From Stenotrophomonas rhizophila (GTDB taxonomy: Bacteria > Pseudomonadota > Gammaproteobacteria > Xanthomonadales > Xanthomonadaceae): a stretch of 64,000 nucleotides of DNA. The notes beneath the pieces were generated by a model, which was not told where the DNA came from, ran no database searches, and saw only the letters and a program-made list of their open reading frames with translations. The stretch is from the NCBI RefSeq assembly GCF_000661955.1, contig NZ_CP007597.1, positions 4,301,228-4,365,227 of the forward strand, written 5' to 3'. Below, piece by piece: positions 41,056-49,542 of the stretch; the first letter of the stretch is position 1, and every line of letters starts with the position of its first letter. The position numbers and the translations under genes are program-made.

Positions 41056-43412
41056 AGGTCGACCCGCACCGAGAACCCGACGGTGCGCGGCGCGCCGATG
41101 AAGGCCGAATTGCTGCCGTCCACGCCGGCAAGATACTTGCGGTCGGTGAGGTTGCTCACCACCAGGCTGGCGCCCACGCCCTTGAGCCGGGGCGACAGGC
41201 TCTGCAGGTCGAAACCGATGTTGGCATTGAACACCGTGGCCGACGGCAGCTTGGCGGTATTGGACGCATCCAGGTAGCGTTCGCCCAGGTAGCGCCCGGA
41301 AATGCCGGCGTTCCAGCTGTCGCCCTGCCAATCGGCCGACACCACCAGCACGTGCTTGGGCTGGCCGATCACCTGGGCACCGTCGACGATGCCCAGCTCG
41401 GTATCGCGCGCGGCGTTGCCGCTGCCCAGGTACTTGGAGCGGTTGTAGGTGTAGGCCCCATTGAGGCGCCAGCCGTTGTCCCAGCCATAACCGAGCGCCG
41501 CTTCCAGACCGGTGCTTTCCACGCCACCAAAGTTCTCGTAGACACCATCGGTCTCGTCCAGATAGTCGATACCGTCGGCCAGCCGTGCGGGCAGGTAGAC
41601 GATGCGGTTGTCGAATTTGATGTTGTACAGGGTCAACGAGCCGGTCAAGGGCCAGCGGCTCACGCGCAGGCCCAGCTCGATGTTGTCGGCGGTCTCCGGT
41701 TCAACCCGGGCGAAGCGCTGCGCATCGGTTTCACCGAGCACGCCGGAGGGAATGGCGGCGAAGTTCTGCGAGTAGCCGCCAAACAGCTCCAGGCCGTCGA
41801 CCGGCAACGTCCAGGTGGCACCGGCCGACAGCAGCGGGTCGGACTTGGAATCCGACCGCACGCTCTCGGCATTGCCGATCACGCGGTTGCGCTTCTGGTC
41901 CACGAAGAACTGCTTGACGCCCACGCGCGCACTGAACGGACCGAAGCGCGCCACGTCTTCCACGTAGTACATCTGCTCGCTGGTCTTGTAGCGGTCTTCG
42001 AACTGCACCCAGTACGGCTGGTGGTCGAAGCCGATGTCGGTGCCCACGTTGAGCAGGCGGTGCCAGTCGCGGCGCACGCTGCGGTCGTACTGCTCCACCC
42101 ACACGCCACCGCGCACGGTGTTGTCCACGCTGCCCAGCGTCTGCTTCCATTCCACGTCGGCGGTGGCACCGGCGCGGTCGTTGTCGTAGTGCGAATGGCG
42201 GTAGGACTGCACGCCCTGTACGCCGGCGGCGTAGCAGTTGGGGTCGTACTCGGCACTGAAGCCGGCGCGCGGCACGCAGCCGGCGCGCATCTGCGCGGCG
42301 CTGCCATCGGGATTGACGAAGTAGAACTGGCCCAGCGCGCTGCCGCCATACACGGTGCTGCCGCCCAGGTACTCCGATTCGGGCCGGCCGGCGCCATCGT
42401 TGCGCGCCTGCACCAGGTACGGCGGCAGCCAGTCGCCGCGGCCTTCCATCTTGTGCGCGTAGCCGGTCAGCGTGGCCTTGAAGCCGTTGCCGCTGTCGAA
42501 TGCCCCGCGCAGGTAGCCGAAGGTGTTTTCACGCAGCGCGCGCGAGCCGGAGCGGAAATTCTGGTCCAGGTAGGGAATGCCGGTGAGCGTGCCGGTGAGG
42601 CCGTCGCGGTCAGGGTTGGTCGCAAACGCGGCCGGGGTGACGCTGGTGTACTCCGGTTCGTCAGCGTCGTTGTAGGAGGCGTAGCCACTGAGCGTCCAGC
42701 GGTCCAGCTCGGTCACGAACTTCGCGGCCAGGTTGTCGTTGCTGACATGGCCGGTGCCGTCGATCCAGTCATTCACGCGCGCCGAGGACGCGCTCACCCA
42801 GGCACGGGTATGCCCACCGAGCAGGCCGGTGTCGTAGCGCACGTAGTACTTGCGCGCGTCGTGGTCGCCGCCGCCAACCACCATGCGCAGCCGCTGTTCG
42901 GCCAGCGGGTCGCTGGTGAGGAAGTTCAAGGTGCCGCCCAGCGCCTCGTTGGACCGCGAGGAAATATCGGCGGTGCCCTGGCTCACCTCGACGGTCTCCA
43001 GATCCAGGGTGTCGATGTAGCGGTTGGCCAGCGAGCCGCCGCCGTAGCCGGAACCGCCGTTGGGCAGGCCGTCGATGGTGGTGCCGATCTGCTGCGTGTC
43101 GCGGTTGGTCACAAAGCCGCGCATGCTGATCTGCGTGCCCCATACCGACGAGCCGGTGGCATCGGCTTCGCTCACCACCACGCCCGGCAGTTCATTGAGC
43201 GCGTTGTTGACGCTGCTGATGACCTGCTGGCGGTTGAGGGTTTCCTGGCTCACCGTGGTCGTGGCGTAGCTGGTGGCCTGGCCGATCACCTGTACCTGGT
43301 CCAGCGTGCGTGCATCGTCGGCAGGTGCAGGTTCGGCGGCCATGGCCTGGACGGCAGCGGTGAGCAACACAGCAAGCAGGGAAACACGGGGGGCGTGGCC
43401 GGAAGCGCGCAT
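41052..43412 (-). CDS. TonB-dependent receptor paired with phospholipase C
   Basis: A 786-residue outer-membrane receptor. Signal peptide: PRVSLLAVLLTAAVQAMA. The plug has ISSVNNALNELPGVVVSEADATG, IGTTIDGLPNGGSGYGGGSLANRYID and VEVSQGTADISSRSNEALGGTLNFLTSDP. The barrel ends APRTVGFSVRVDL with a C-terminal leucine in place of phenylalanine. A TonB box is likely near TLDQVQVIGQ. The start at 43412 (MRASGHAP) follows no strong ribosome-binding site; 46 bp upstream is a Pho-box-like site. Its stop overlaps the phospholipase start as GTGA, so the substrate may be phosphorylated or a product of phospholipid breakdown; that is inference. Siderophore uptake is not indicated. Confidence 0.9.
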   Translation of the reverse strand: MRASGHAPRVSLLAVLLTAAVQAMAAEPAPADDARTLDQVQVIGQATSYATTTVSQETLNRQQVISSVNNALNELPGVVVSEADATGSSVWGTQISMRGFVTNRDTQQIGTTIDGLPNGGSGYGGGSLANRYIDTLDLETVEVSQGTADISSRSNEALGGTLNFLTSDPLAEQRLRMVVGGGDHDARKYYVRYDTGLLGGHTRAWVSASSARVNDWIDGTGHVSNDNLAAKFVTELDRWTLSGYASYNDADEPEYTSVTPAAFATNPDRDGLTGTLTGIPYLDQNFRSGSRALRENTFGYLRGAFDSGNGFKATLTGYAHKMEGRGDWLPPYLVQARNDGAGRPESEYLGGSTVYGGSALGQFYFVNPDGSAAQMRAGCVPRAGFSAEYDPNCYAAGVQGVQSYRHSHYDNDRAGATADVEWKQTLGSVDNTVRGGVWVEQYDRSVRRDWHRLLNVGTDIGFDHQPYWVQFEDRYKTSEQMYYVEDVARFGPFSARVGVKQFFVDQKRNRVIGNAESVRSDSKSDPLLSAGATWTLPVDGLELFGGYSQNFAAIPSGVLGETDAQRFARVEPETADNIELGLRVSRWPLTGSLTLYNIKFDNRIVYLPARLADGIDYLDETDGVYENFGGVESTGLEAALGYGWDNGWRLNGAYTYNRSKYLGSGNAARDTELGIVDGAQVIGQPKHVLVVSADWQGDSWNAGISGRYLGERYLDASNTAKLPSATVFNANIGFDLQSLSPRLKGVGASLVVSNLTDRKYLAGVDGSNSAFIGAPRTVGFSVRVDL

Positions 43413-43457
43413 GGGTCGACGGGGTAGTGGAGGACCGGCGGAGTATTGGTGCCCGCA

Positions 43458-43475
43458 GTGACTTCCCCATGACAT
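43458..43475 (-). promoter_or_regulatory. Candidate Pho box upstream of the receptor-phospholipase operon
   Basis: On the minus strand ATGTCATGGGGAAGTCAC is two seven-base halves (ATGTCAT and AAGTCAC) with four bases between, compared with CTGTCAT-N4-CTGTCAC: six of seven and five of seven matches. Ten bases on, AATACT is a plausible -10 box. It lies 46 bp upstream of the receptor start, in the gap after the hydrolase stop codon. Confidence 0.58.
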
Positions 43476-43486
43476 TGCGCTTGCAG

Positions 43487-44317
43487 TTAGCGCGGCGGCA
43501 TTTGTTTCTGTTGGAACAACCAGTCGCGCCACCACGTGCCCGGCACGATGTCGGCGGGCGGTTGATGGGCCAGGCCGGGGTACTCGCGGAGCACGGCCTG
43601 ACCACCGCGCGCGTGCAGCGTACGTACGAAACGTCGATCAGCCGTGATCGGATTCTCGTCGTCTGTATCGCCGTGCATCGCCAGCACCGGCACGTGGGTG
43701 TACGCCGATGCGGCACTGTCGGGCGGGGCGATGCCGGCGATGGACACGATCGCCGCGAACTGGCCCGGTGCCAGCGTCGGCGACAGCCACGCGGCCGAGC
43801 CGCCCATCGAGAATCCCACGGCGTAGATGCGCGAGGTGTCGATCGGATGCGTTGCCGCCACGTGCCGCGCCAACGCCAGGGCCGCGTGCATTTGCGGTGC
43901 CGCCGTGGCGGCCTGGTCCGCAGCGGCAGGGCCGTAGTTGGCGCTGCGCCCGGCGAACTGCGGCACCAGGACGTATGCGGGGTAGCGTTCGCGCGTGGCA
44001 GGCATCGCCCAGCTTCTGGCAAGGCGATCCAGCTGCGCGGCGTTGTCGGTACCGATGCCACCGGAGCCGTGGAACTGCAGCACCAGGGGATACCGCTGGC
44101 CCGCGCGCACGTGGCGCGGCGGCAGGATCCGGTACGGCAGCACCGTGCCGTCGGCGGCAGTGAAGCTGCCGCGTGCGAACAATTCGGCATCCACCGTGGC
44201 CACGGCATCGGCCGCCAGTGGGCCAACGCCCGTCACCGGTGCATTCGTCGCCGATGCAGGCGCGCTGGTCGCGAACACCAGACACATCAGCAGGGCAACG
44301 GGGGTACGCAGAGGCAT
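43487..44317 (-). CDS. Exported alpha/beta hydrolase (depolymerase-like)
   Basis: A 276-residue secreted hydrolase. Signal peptide: PVALLMCLVFATSAPASA. The core is an alpha/beta fold with LVLQFHGSGGIGTDN (oxyanion loop), nucleophile serine in GFSMGGSAAW, LAMHGDTDDENP with the acid region, and a late histidine in YPGLAHQPPADIV. This layout is that of polyhydroxybutyrate depolymerase-like esterases and peptidases of the DLH/prolyl-oligopeptidase type; the substrate cannot be told. The start at 44317 (MPLRTPVALL) is chosen because it begins the signal peptide. It lies just upstream of the Pho box and the TonB receptor on the same strand, but a promoter between them is likely. Confidence 0.85.
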   Translation of the reverse strand: MPLRTPVALLMCLVFATSAPASATNAPVTGVGPLAADAVATVDAELFARGSFTAADGTVLPYRILPPRHVRAGQRYPLVLQFHGSGGIGTDNAAQLDRLARSWAMPATRERYPAYVLVPQFAGRSANYGPAAADQAATAAPQMHAALALARHVAATHPIDTSRIYAVGFSMGGSAAWLSPTLAPGQFAAIVSIAGIAPPDSAASAYTHVPVLAMHGDTDDENPITADRRFVRTLHARGGQAVLREYPGLAHQPPADIVPGTWWRDWLFQQKQMPPR

Positions 44318-44496
44318 GGCGGGCAACCGGTCAGAACGTGCAGGCAGTGTATCGACGCGGAAGGGGCGGGCGCGCTGCGCCCGCCACGGTATTTCCGCAT
44401 GCCACCTATGCATTGTGCTCATACCACCGCCGCCGGGTGACCGCGCTTACCCGCCTGGGCTGCATCGGCATGAACGGGGTGATCGAAGCGGACCGC

Positions 44497-44521
44497 GCAG
44501 CCACCCATGGGGTGGCTCTAC
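44497..44521 (-). repeat. GTAG palindrome overlapping the RND stop codon
   Basis: On the minus strand it reads GTAGAGCCACCCCATGGGTGGCTGC, with stem GCCACCC/GGGTGGC. The TAG of GTAG is the stop codon of the RND gene at 44518-44520. The rest of the 200-bp gap 44318-44517 shows nothing else convincing. Confidence 0.8.
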
Positions 44522-47500
44522 TCCGTGTGCCCGGCCACCGCATGCGATGAGCGACGACGGAACTTGCGCGACAGCCATTCGCCCAGGTCGTCCATCACCG
44601 TGAACGCAGCCGGGATCACGATCAGGCTGAGCAGCGTGGAGGTGATCAGGCCGCCGATCACCGCAATCGCCATCGGGGCGCGGAAGCTCGAATCGCCGGC
44701 AAAGCCCAGCGCGATCGGCATCATGCCGGCGCCCATCGCCAGGGTGGTCATGATGATCGGCTGGGCGCGCTTGCGGCACGCGTCGATCAGCGCATCGTGC
44801 TGGCTCATGCCGTGTTCGTCTTCGGCGATCACCGCGTAATCGACCAGCAGGATCGAGTTCTTGGTGGCGATGCCGATCAGCATCAACAAGCCGATCAGCG
44901 CCGGCAGCGACAGCATGTTCTGGGTGATCAGCAGCGCGCCGAATGCACCACCGGCACACAGCGGCACCGCCGCCAGGATGGTGACCGGCATCAGCGCATG
45001 GTTGAACAGCAGCAACAGCACCATGTAGATGCAGATCAACCCGGCGGCCATCGCCAGCATGAAGCCGATGAACAGTTCGACGAACACCTCGGCATCGCCG
45101 GTGTTGAGGAAACTCACCCCCGGCGGCAGCTGCTTCACGCTGGGCAGCGCCTGCACCTGGGTCATCACCTCGCCCAGCGGGCGGCCGTTGAGTTCGGCGG
45201 TCAGGGTGACGTTGCGCTGGCGCTGGTACCGCGAGATCTGCGAGGGGCCGCTGCCCTGCTGGATGTCGGCCACGGCGGCCAGCGGCACCGGGCCGTTGCG
45301 GCCGGGCACGCGCAGCTGCCCGATCAACGCCGGGTTGGCCAGCGTGGCCTCGGCAAAGCCCACCCGGATCGGCACCTGGCGATCGGGCAGGTTGAGCTTG
45401 GCCAGGCGCTGTTCGTAGTCGCCGGCGGTGGCGATGCGCGCCGCTTCGGCGATGTCGGCCGTGGCCACGCCAAGGTCGGCCGCGCGCGCCGCGTTGGGCA
45501 CGATCTGCACTTCCGGGCGCAGCAGCGAGGCGGTGGAGGTGACGCTGCCCAGCCCCTGGATGCCGCGCAGGTCGCGTTCCAGTGCGGTGGATGCGTCCTG
45601 CAGGCGCTGCGGATCATCGCCGGACAGCACCAGCTGCAGCAGGTTGCCCGGCTCGGAGCTGACGTAGCTCACGCGTACGCCGGGCAGGTTGGCCAGGCGT
45701 GCACGCGCATCGCGTTCCAGCACGCGCTGGTCGCGGTCGCGGGTGTCGGTGGTGCCCCAGTCGAGCACCAGCGTGGCCTTGCGTGCCTCGCCCACACCGG
45801 TCGCGCTGGGGTCGCCGAGGTCGAGCACGCTGCCCACGGCGGTGTACACCTGCTTCAGCTCGGGCATGTCCTTGAGCAGCGCGCGCGCCTGTTCGGCCAC
45901 GGCCACGGTGTCCTGCAGGCGCGTGCCCGGCGGCAGTTCCAGGCTCAGGTTGCTGCGGCCCAGGTCGGACTGCGGAATGAAGGTGGCCGGGATGAACGGC
46001 ACCAGCGCCAGCGAGGCCACGAACAGCCCGGTGGCCAGCCACAGCGTGCGGCCGCGATGGCGCAGGGCGGCGTCCACCCAGCCCAGGTACCAGACCATCA
46101 GCCTGGAATCGGGCTTCTCTTCGCCGTGGGGCTTGAGCAGGTAGGCCGCCATCATCGGAGTGAGCAGGCGCGCCACCAGCAGCGAGAACAGCACGGCGGT
46201 GGCCGCGGTCCAGCCGAACTCGCGGAAGAACTTGCCGGCGATGCCGGGCATGAACGCCACCGGCACGAACACCGCCGCCAGGGTCAGCGAGGTGGCGATC
46301 ACCGCGTTGCCGATCTCGCCGGCGGCCTCGCGCGCCGCTTCCAGCGGGGGCTTGCCCATGCGCAGATGGCGCACGATGTTCTCGATCTCCACGATCGCAT
46401 CGTCCACCAGGATGCCGACCACCACCGACAACGCCAGCAGCGTGATCATGTTGAGGGTGAAGCCGAAGAAGTACATCACCGCGAAGGTGGGGATGATCGA
46501 CAGCGGCAACGCCAGCGCGGCCACCCAGGTGGCGCGCCAGTCGCGCAGGAACAACCACACCACCAGCAGCGCCAGCAGCGCGCCTTCGTAGAGCATGGTC
46601 ATCGACGAATCGTAGGACCGGTGGGTCTCGTCGATGGCGGTGGTGACCAGGCGGAAATCGATGCCGGGATGGGCGGCCTTGATGGTGTCGAGCGCGGCGT
46701 GCACGCCCGCCTCCACCTTCACTTCGCTGGAGCCGCGTGTGCGCGACATCGAGAACGCCACCACCTCGCCGCCATCGAGCAGCGCCGCTTCGGTGGGATC
46801 GGCGGCGGCATCGGTAACCGTGGCCAGCGTGGACAGGCGCACCGCGCGGCCGTCCGGCAGCGCGATGGAGTAATCGCGCAGGGCCTGCGCGTTACCCACT
46901 GTGCCCAGCGTACGGATGGTCTGCTGCGCGCCTTCGATCTCGGCCTTGCCGCCGGCACGCTCCACCTGGATGCGGGCCAGCTGCTGTGAGACGTCGCCGG
47001 CGGTGATGCCCATGGCGATCAACGCATTGGGGTCCAGGTCCACCCGCACCTGGCGCTGCACACCGCCCACGCGGGTCACCCGGGCCACGCCCGGTACGCC
47101 GTACATGGCGCGCGAGACGTCGCGGTCGACGAACCAGCTGGCCTCGTCGGGGGTCATGTGCGGGGCCACCAGGGCGTAGGTCATCAGCGAGCCGCCGATG
47201 TCCACCTTGGAGATCACCGGTTCCTGGATGTCCTGCGGCAGGTCGGTGCGGATGCGGGTGACCGCATCGCGCGTGTCGTCCAGCGCGGTGGCCAGGTCGG
47301 CCTCGAGCTGGAATTCGATGGTGGTGGTGCTGACGCCTTCGCTGACCGAGGAGATCACGCGCTTGACGTTGTTGACCGTGGCCACCGAGTCCTCGACCTT
47401 GCGGGTGACTTCCGCTTCCAGCTGGCTGGGCGACGCACCGGGCTGGGTGACGGTGACGGTGGTCATCGGGAAGGCGATGTCCGGGAAGCGCGCCACCGGC

Positions 47501-47595
47501 AGCTGATAGAAGCCCCACAGGCCAGCCACGCACAGCACGAAGAAGATCAGCAGCGCGGGCAATGGGCGCTTGATTGCCCAGGCGGAAATATTCAT
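44518..47595 (-). CDS. RND efflux transporter, inner-membrane pump
   Basis: A 1025-residue resistance-nodulation-division pump with twelve predicted helices and two large periplasmic loops. The N-terminus MNISAWAIKRPLPALLIFFVL is typical. The proton-relay region in helix 4 is VVVGILVDDAIVEIENI, with the paired aspartates. FVPVAFMPGIAGKFFREF and GNAVIATSLTLAAVFVPVAF are conserved in HAE-1 pumps of the AcrB/MexB type. It forms a tripartite system with the membrane fusion protein encoded upstream and an outer-membrane channel that is not in this window. Its ATG overlaps the MFP stop by four bases. It is the last gene in a tetR-led operon. Confidence 0.95.
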   Translation of the reverse strand: MNISAWAIKRPLPALLIFFVLCVAGLWGFYQLPVARFPDIAFPMTTVTVTQPGASPSQLEAEVTRKVEDSVATVNNVKRVISSVSEGVSTTTIEFQLEADLATALDDTRDAVTRIRTDLPQDIQEPVISKVDIGGSLMTYALVAPHMTPDEASWFVDRDVSRAMYGVPGVARVTRVGGVQRQVRVDLDPNALIAMGITAGDVSQQLARIQVERAGGKAEIEGAQQTIRTLGTVGNAQALRDYSIALPDGRAVRLSTLATVTDAAADPTEAALLDGGEVVAFSMSRTRGSSEVKVEAGVHAALDTIKAAHPGIDFRLVTTAIDETHRSYDSSMTMLYEGALLALLVVWLFLRDWRATWVAALALPLSIIPTFAVMYFFGFTLNMITLLALSVVVGILVDDAIVEIENIVRHLRMGKPPLEAAREAAGEIGNAVIATSLTLAAVFVPVAFMPGIAGKFFREFGWTAATAVLFSLLVARLLTPMMAAYLLKPHGEEKPDSRLMVWYLGWVDAALRHRGRTLWLATGLFVASLALVPFIPATFIPQSDLGRSNLSLELPPGTRLQDTVAVAEQARALLKDMPELKQVYTAVGSVLDLGDPSATGVGEARKATLVLDWGTTDTRDRDQRVLERDARARLANLPGVRVSYVSSEPGNLLQLVLSGDDPQRLQDASTALERDLRGIQGLGSVTSTASLLRPEVQIVPNAARAADLGVATADIAEAARIATAGDYEQRLAKLNLPDRQVPIRVGFAEATLANPALIGQLRVPGRNGPVPLAAVADIQQGSGPSQISRYQRQRNVTLTAELNGRPLGEVMTQVQALPSVKQLPPGVSFLNTGDAEVFVELFIGFMLAMAAGLICIYMVLLLLFNHALMPVTILAAVPLCAGGAFGALLITQNMLSLPALIGLLMLIGIATKNSILLVDYAVIAEDEHGMSQHDALIDACRKRAQPIIMTTLAMGAGMMPIALGFAGDSSFRAPMAIAVIGGLITSTLLSLIVIPAAFTVMDDLGEWLSRKFRRRSSHAVAGHTE

Positions 47596-48692
47596 CGGGC
47601 GGCGGCCTTGGTGTTGGTCACCACGCGCACGCGGTCGCCCTCGCCCAGGAAGCCGGCGCCGTCCACCACGACGCGATCACCGGCCTTGAGGCCTTCCAGG
47701 ATCGCGGTGTGGCCGTTGACGGCCTGGCCGGTGCGCACGCGGCGGCGGGTGGCCTGCTGCTTGTCATTCACGCTGAAGACGTAGCTGTGGCCATCGCGCT
47801 GCACGATCGCCGCGGTCGGAATGGTAAGCACCTGTCCGTCACCGGTGACGATGCGCCCTTCCACGTAGATGCCCGGCTTGAGCGGCTCCGGCGTGGGCAG
47901 GTCGGCGTACAGGGTGCCGGTGCGGGTCTGCGCATCCACCCCGGGGCTCACGGCACGGATGCGGCCGCGTACCACCTGGCCGGCATAGGGCAGTTCCACT
48001 GTGTTGCCCACCACCACGTCGGCCAGCTGGTTCTCCGGCAGTTCGGCGCGCCACTCCAGGCGGCCATCGCGGATCAGCCGCAGCAGCTCGGTACCGGCCG
48101 AGACCACCTGGCCGGGCTGCACCAGGCGCTTGGAGATCAGCCCGTCGGCCGGCGCACGCAGGTCGGCGAAGTCGCGCCGCAGCTGGGCGGCATCGCGCGA
48201 CGCGCGCGCGGTGGCGGTCTGCGCCTCCGCATTGATGCGGGCAGCGCGCAGTTCGTCCAGGCTGCTGGCGCTGATCAACTGCTGCGCCGCCAGTTTCTCG
48301 CTGCGCTGGTAGTTCAGGCGCGCCAGATCCTGCGAGGCCTGCGCCTGGCGCAGCGACGCGTCGGCCTGGGCCAGTTCGCTGTCCAGGGTGCGGTGGTCGA
48401 GCTGCAGCAGCACCTGGCCCTTCTTGACCCACTGGCCCACGTCCACCGGCAACGCGGTGACGCGCTGGCCGCTGATTTCCACGCCCAGCTGCATCTCTTC
48501 GTAGGCGCTGACCGGCCCGGACACCAGCACCGTGCGCGCCATGGTCTGCTGCTGGGCGGTGGCCAGCGACACCGGCAACGCCGAGGACTCGGCGGTGGCC
48601 TCGGCCGACGGGGTGTCGTCCTTGCCGCCACAGGCGCTGAGCAGCGCGGCAACCAGGATCAGGGAGGAGCAGCGGAGAATTCGGTCACGCAT
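47592..48692 (-). CDS. RND efflux membrane fusion lipoprotein
   Basis: A 366-residue periplasmic adaptor. The N-terminus MRDRILRCSSLILVAALLSACGGK is a lipoprotein signal with lipobox LSAC. The lipoyl/biotin-like hairpin follows: GEVDVGQWVKKGQVL-like sequence at LPVDVGQWVKKGQVLLQLD, then the coiled-coil RSEKLAAQQLISASSLDEL, the second lipoyl half DLRAPADGLISKRLVQPGQVV, and the beta-barrel and C-terminal domains (TIPTAAIVQRDGHSYVF). The start ATG is at 48692. The gap from tetR is 51 bp. It overlaps the RND gene by four bases. Confidence 0.94.
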   Translation of the reverse strand: MRDRILRCSSLILVAALLSACGGKDDTPSAEATAESSALPVSLATAQQQTMARTVLVSGPVSAYEEMQLGVEISGQRVTALPVDVGQWVKKGQVLLQLDHRTLDSELAQADASLRQAQASQDLARLNYQRSEKLAAQQLISASSLDELRAARINAEAQTATARASRDAAQLRRDFADLRAPADGLISKRLVQPGQVVSAGTELLRLIRDGRLEWRAELPENQLADVVVGNTVELPYAGQVVRGRIRAVSPGVDAQTRTGTLYADLPTPEPLKPGIYVEGRIVTGDGQVLTIPTAAIVQRDGHSYVFSVNDKQQATRRRVRTGQAVNGHTAILEGLKAGDRVVVDGAGFLGEGDRVRVVTNTKAAAR

Positions 48693-48743
48693 CGGTGGGG
48701 CTTCCGTGTCGGAGCAGCGGGAACAGCGGGGAAACAGCGGGGA

Positions 48744-49376
48744 TCAGGGGGTAGCGGCCAGGCGCTGTGCGATGCCATCCAGCATCAGTCCTAGCCCCTG
48801 TTCGAAGCGCGCGTCGAAATCGACCTCGCTCCACACCTCGCGGGCAGACCAGCAATGCGGGAAACGTTGCTCGGCCAATGCCATGAACGTCTCACCAAGG
48901 GCTTCCATGCTGCCGTCACCGGGCCAGGACTGCTCTTCAATCACAAAGCCCATCGTGTAGTACACCAGGTCCATCGCGGTGGTCGCGGCGAAGCGCGCCG
49001 GCAACCCGGCGCCGACCAGCGCGGCCAGGCTGGCCTCACCCACCCGCAGCACGTTCTCGGTGGCCAGGAAGGTGCCGGCATACACCCGCGCGCCGTCGCG
49101 ACGGGCCTTGAACGCCAGGCGGAACTCGCGCGCGATCTGCAGCAGGGTCTGCCGCCAGGGCTGGCCGGCGGGGATGTCACGGGCGACGTTGCAGATCATG
49201 GCGTCGGCCATGGCGTCGATCAGCGCCTGCTTGCTCTTGAAGTGCCAGTACAGCGACGGCGCACGGATGCCCAGCGAGCAGGCCACCTTGCGCAGCGTGA
49301 TGCCTTCCAGGCCGGCTTCGTCGAGGATCCGGAAAGCGGCCTCGACGATGTTCTCGCGGGCGATGGGTTGGCGCAC
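48744..49376 (-). CDS. TetR-family repressor of the efflux operon
   Basis: A 210-residue regulator. The helix-turn-helix is at about residues 20-45, with EGITLRKVACSLGIRAPSLYWHFKSKQALIDAM, the usual TetR pattern ending LYWHF. The C-terminal ligand-binding domain is helical, with TAMDLVYYTMGFVIEEQSWPGD typical of TetR_C proteins. The start is a GTG at 49376 preceded by AGG. It is the first gene of the operon with the membrane fusion protein and the RND pump. Two near-identical palindromes lie 14-48 bp upstream and are probably its operators, giving autoregulation. Confidence 0.9.
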   Translation of the reverse strand: MRQPIARENIVEAAFRILDEAGLEGITLRKVACSLGIRAPSLYWHFKSKQALIDAMADAMICNVARDIPAGQPWRQTLLQIAREFRLAFKARRDGARVYAGTFLATENVLRVGEASLAALVGAGLPARFAATTAMDLVYYTMGFVIEEQSWPGDGSMEALGETFMALAEQRFPHCWSAREVWSEVDFDARFEQGLGLMLDGIAQRLAATP

Positions 49377-49389
49377 GGGGGGACCTGGA

Positions 49390-49424
49390 CTAACGCTGTT
49401 AGGGGGCGAATCTAACAGTGTTAG
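49390..49424. promoter_or_regulatory. Twin palindromic operators upstream of tetR
   Basis: CTAACGCTGTTAG at 49390-49402 and CTAACAGTGTTAG at 49412-49424 are 13-base inverted repeats with the same five-base arms and different three-base centres. Their centres are 22 bp apart, about two helical turns, so two repressor dimers could bind the same face. Confidence 0.8.
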
Positions 49425-49446
49425 GGAGGCACCCGCAAGGCCCTCG

Positions 49447-49456
49447 CCCCCCCCCC
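49447..49456. repeat. C10 homopolymer tract
   Basis: Ten consecutive C on the plus strand, 87 bp upstream of the next gene start and outside the tetR gene. It is the only such long tract noticed. It could vary in length by slippage. Confidence 0.8.
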
Positions 49457-49516
49457 GCGCCGACTCAAGTTTTCCGCCAGGCTGCCGCTAGAGCGGCGCA
49501 GATGGCGCATGAGGCG

Positions 49517-49532
49517 CCATGAATATTCATGG
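49517..49532. promoter_or_regulatory. Perfect 16-bp palindrome at a ribosome-binding site
   Basis: CCATGAATATTCATGG is perfectly symmetric and overlaps the start of the GGAG ribosome-binding site (49531-49534) of the gene at 49543. It may be an operator or mask the ribosome-binding site when folded; neither is shown. Confidence 0.5.
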
Positions 49533-49542
49533 AGATATACCG

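Noticed and set aside
44797..46989. 730-codon open frame antisense to the RND pump
   Set aside because: His/Gln-rich shadow translation; the pump on the other strand is unmistakable.
49531..49542. Vector-like ribosome-binding site GGAGATATACC
   Set aside because: It resembles a common expression-vector leader, but the flanks are ordinary genomic sequence and the gene is a normal exported protein; coincidence is more likely than contamination.
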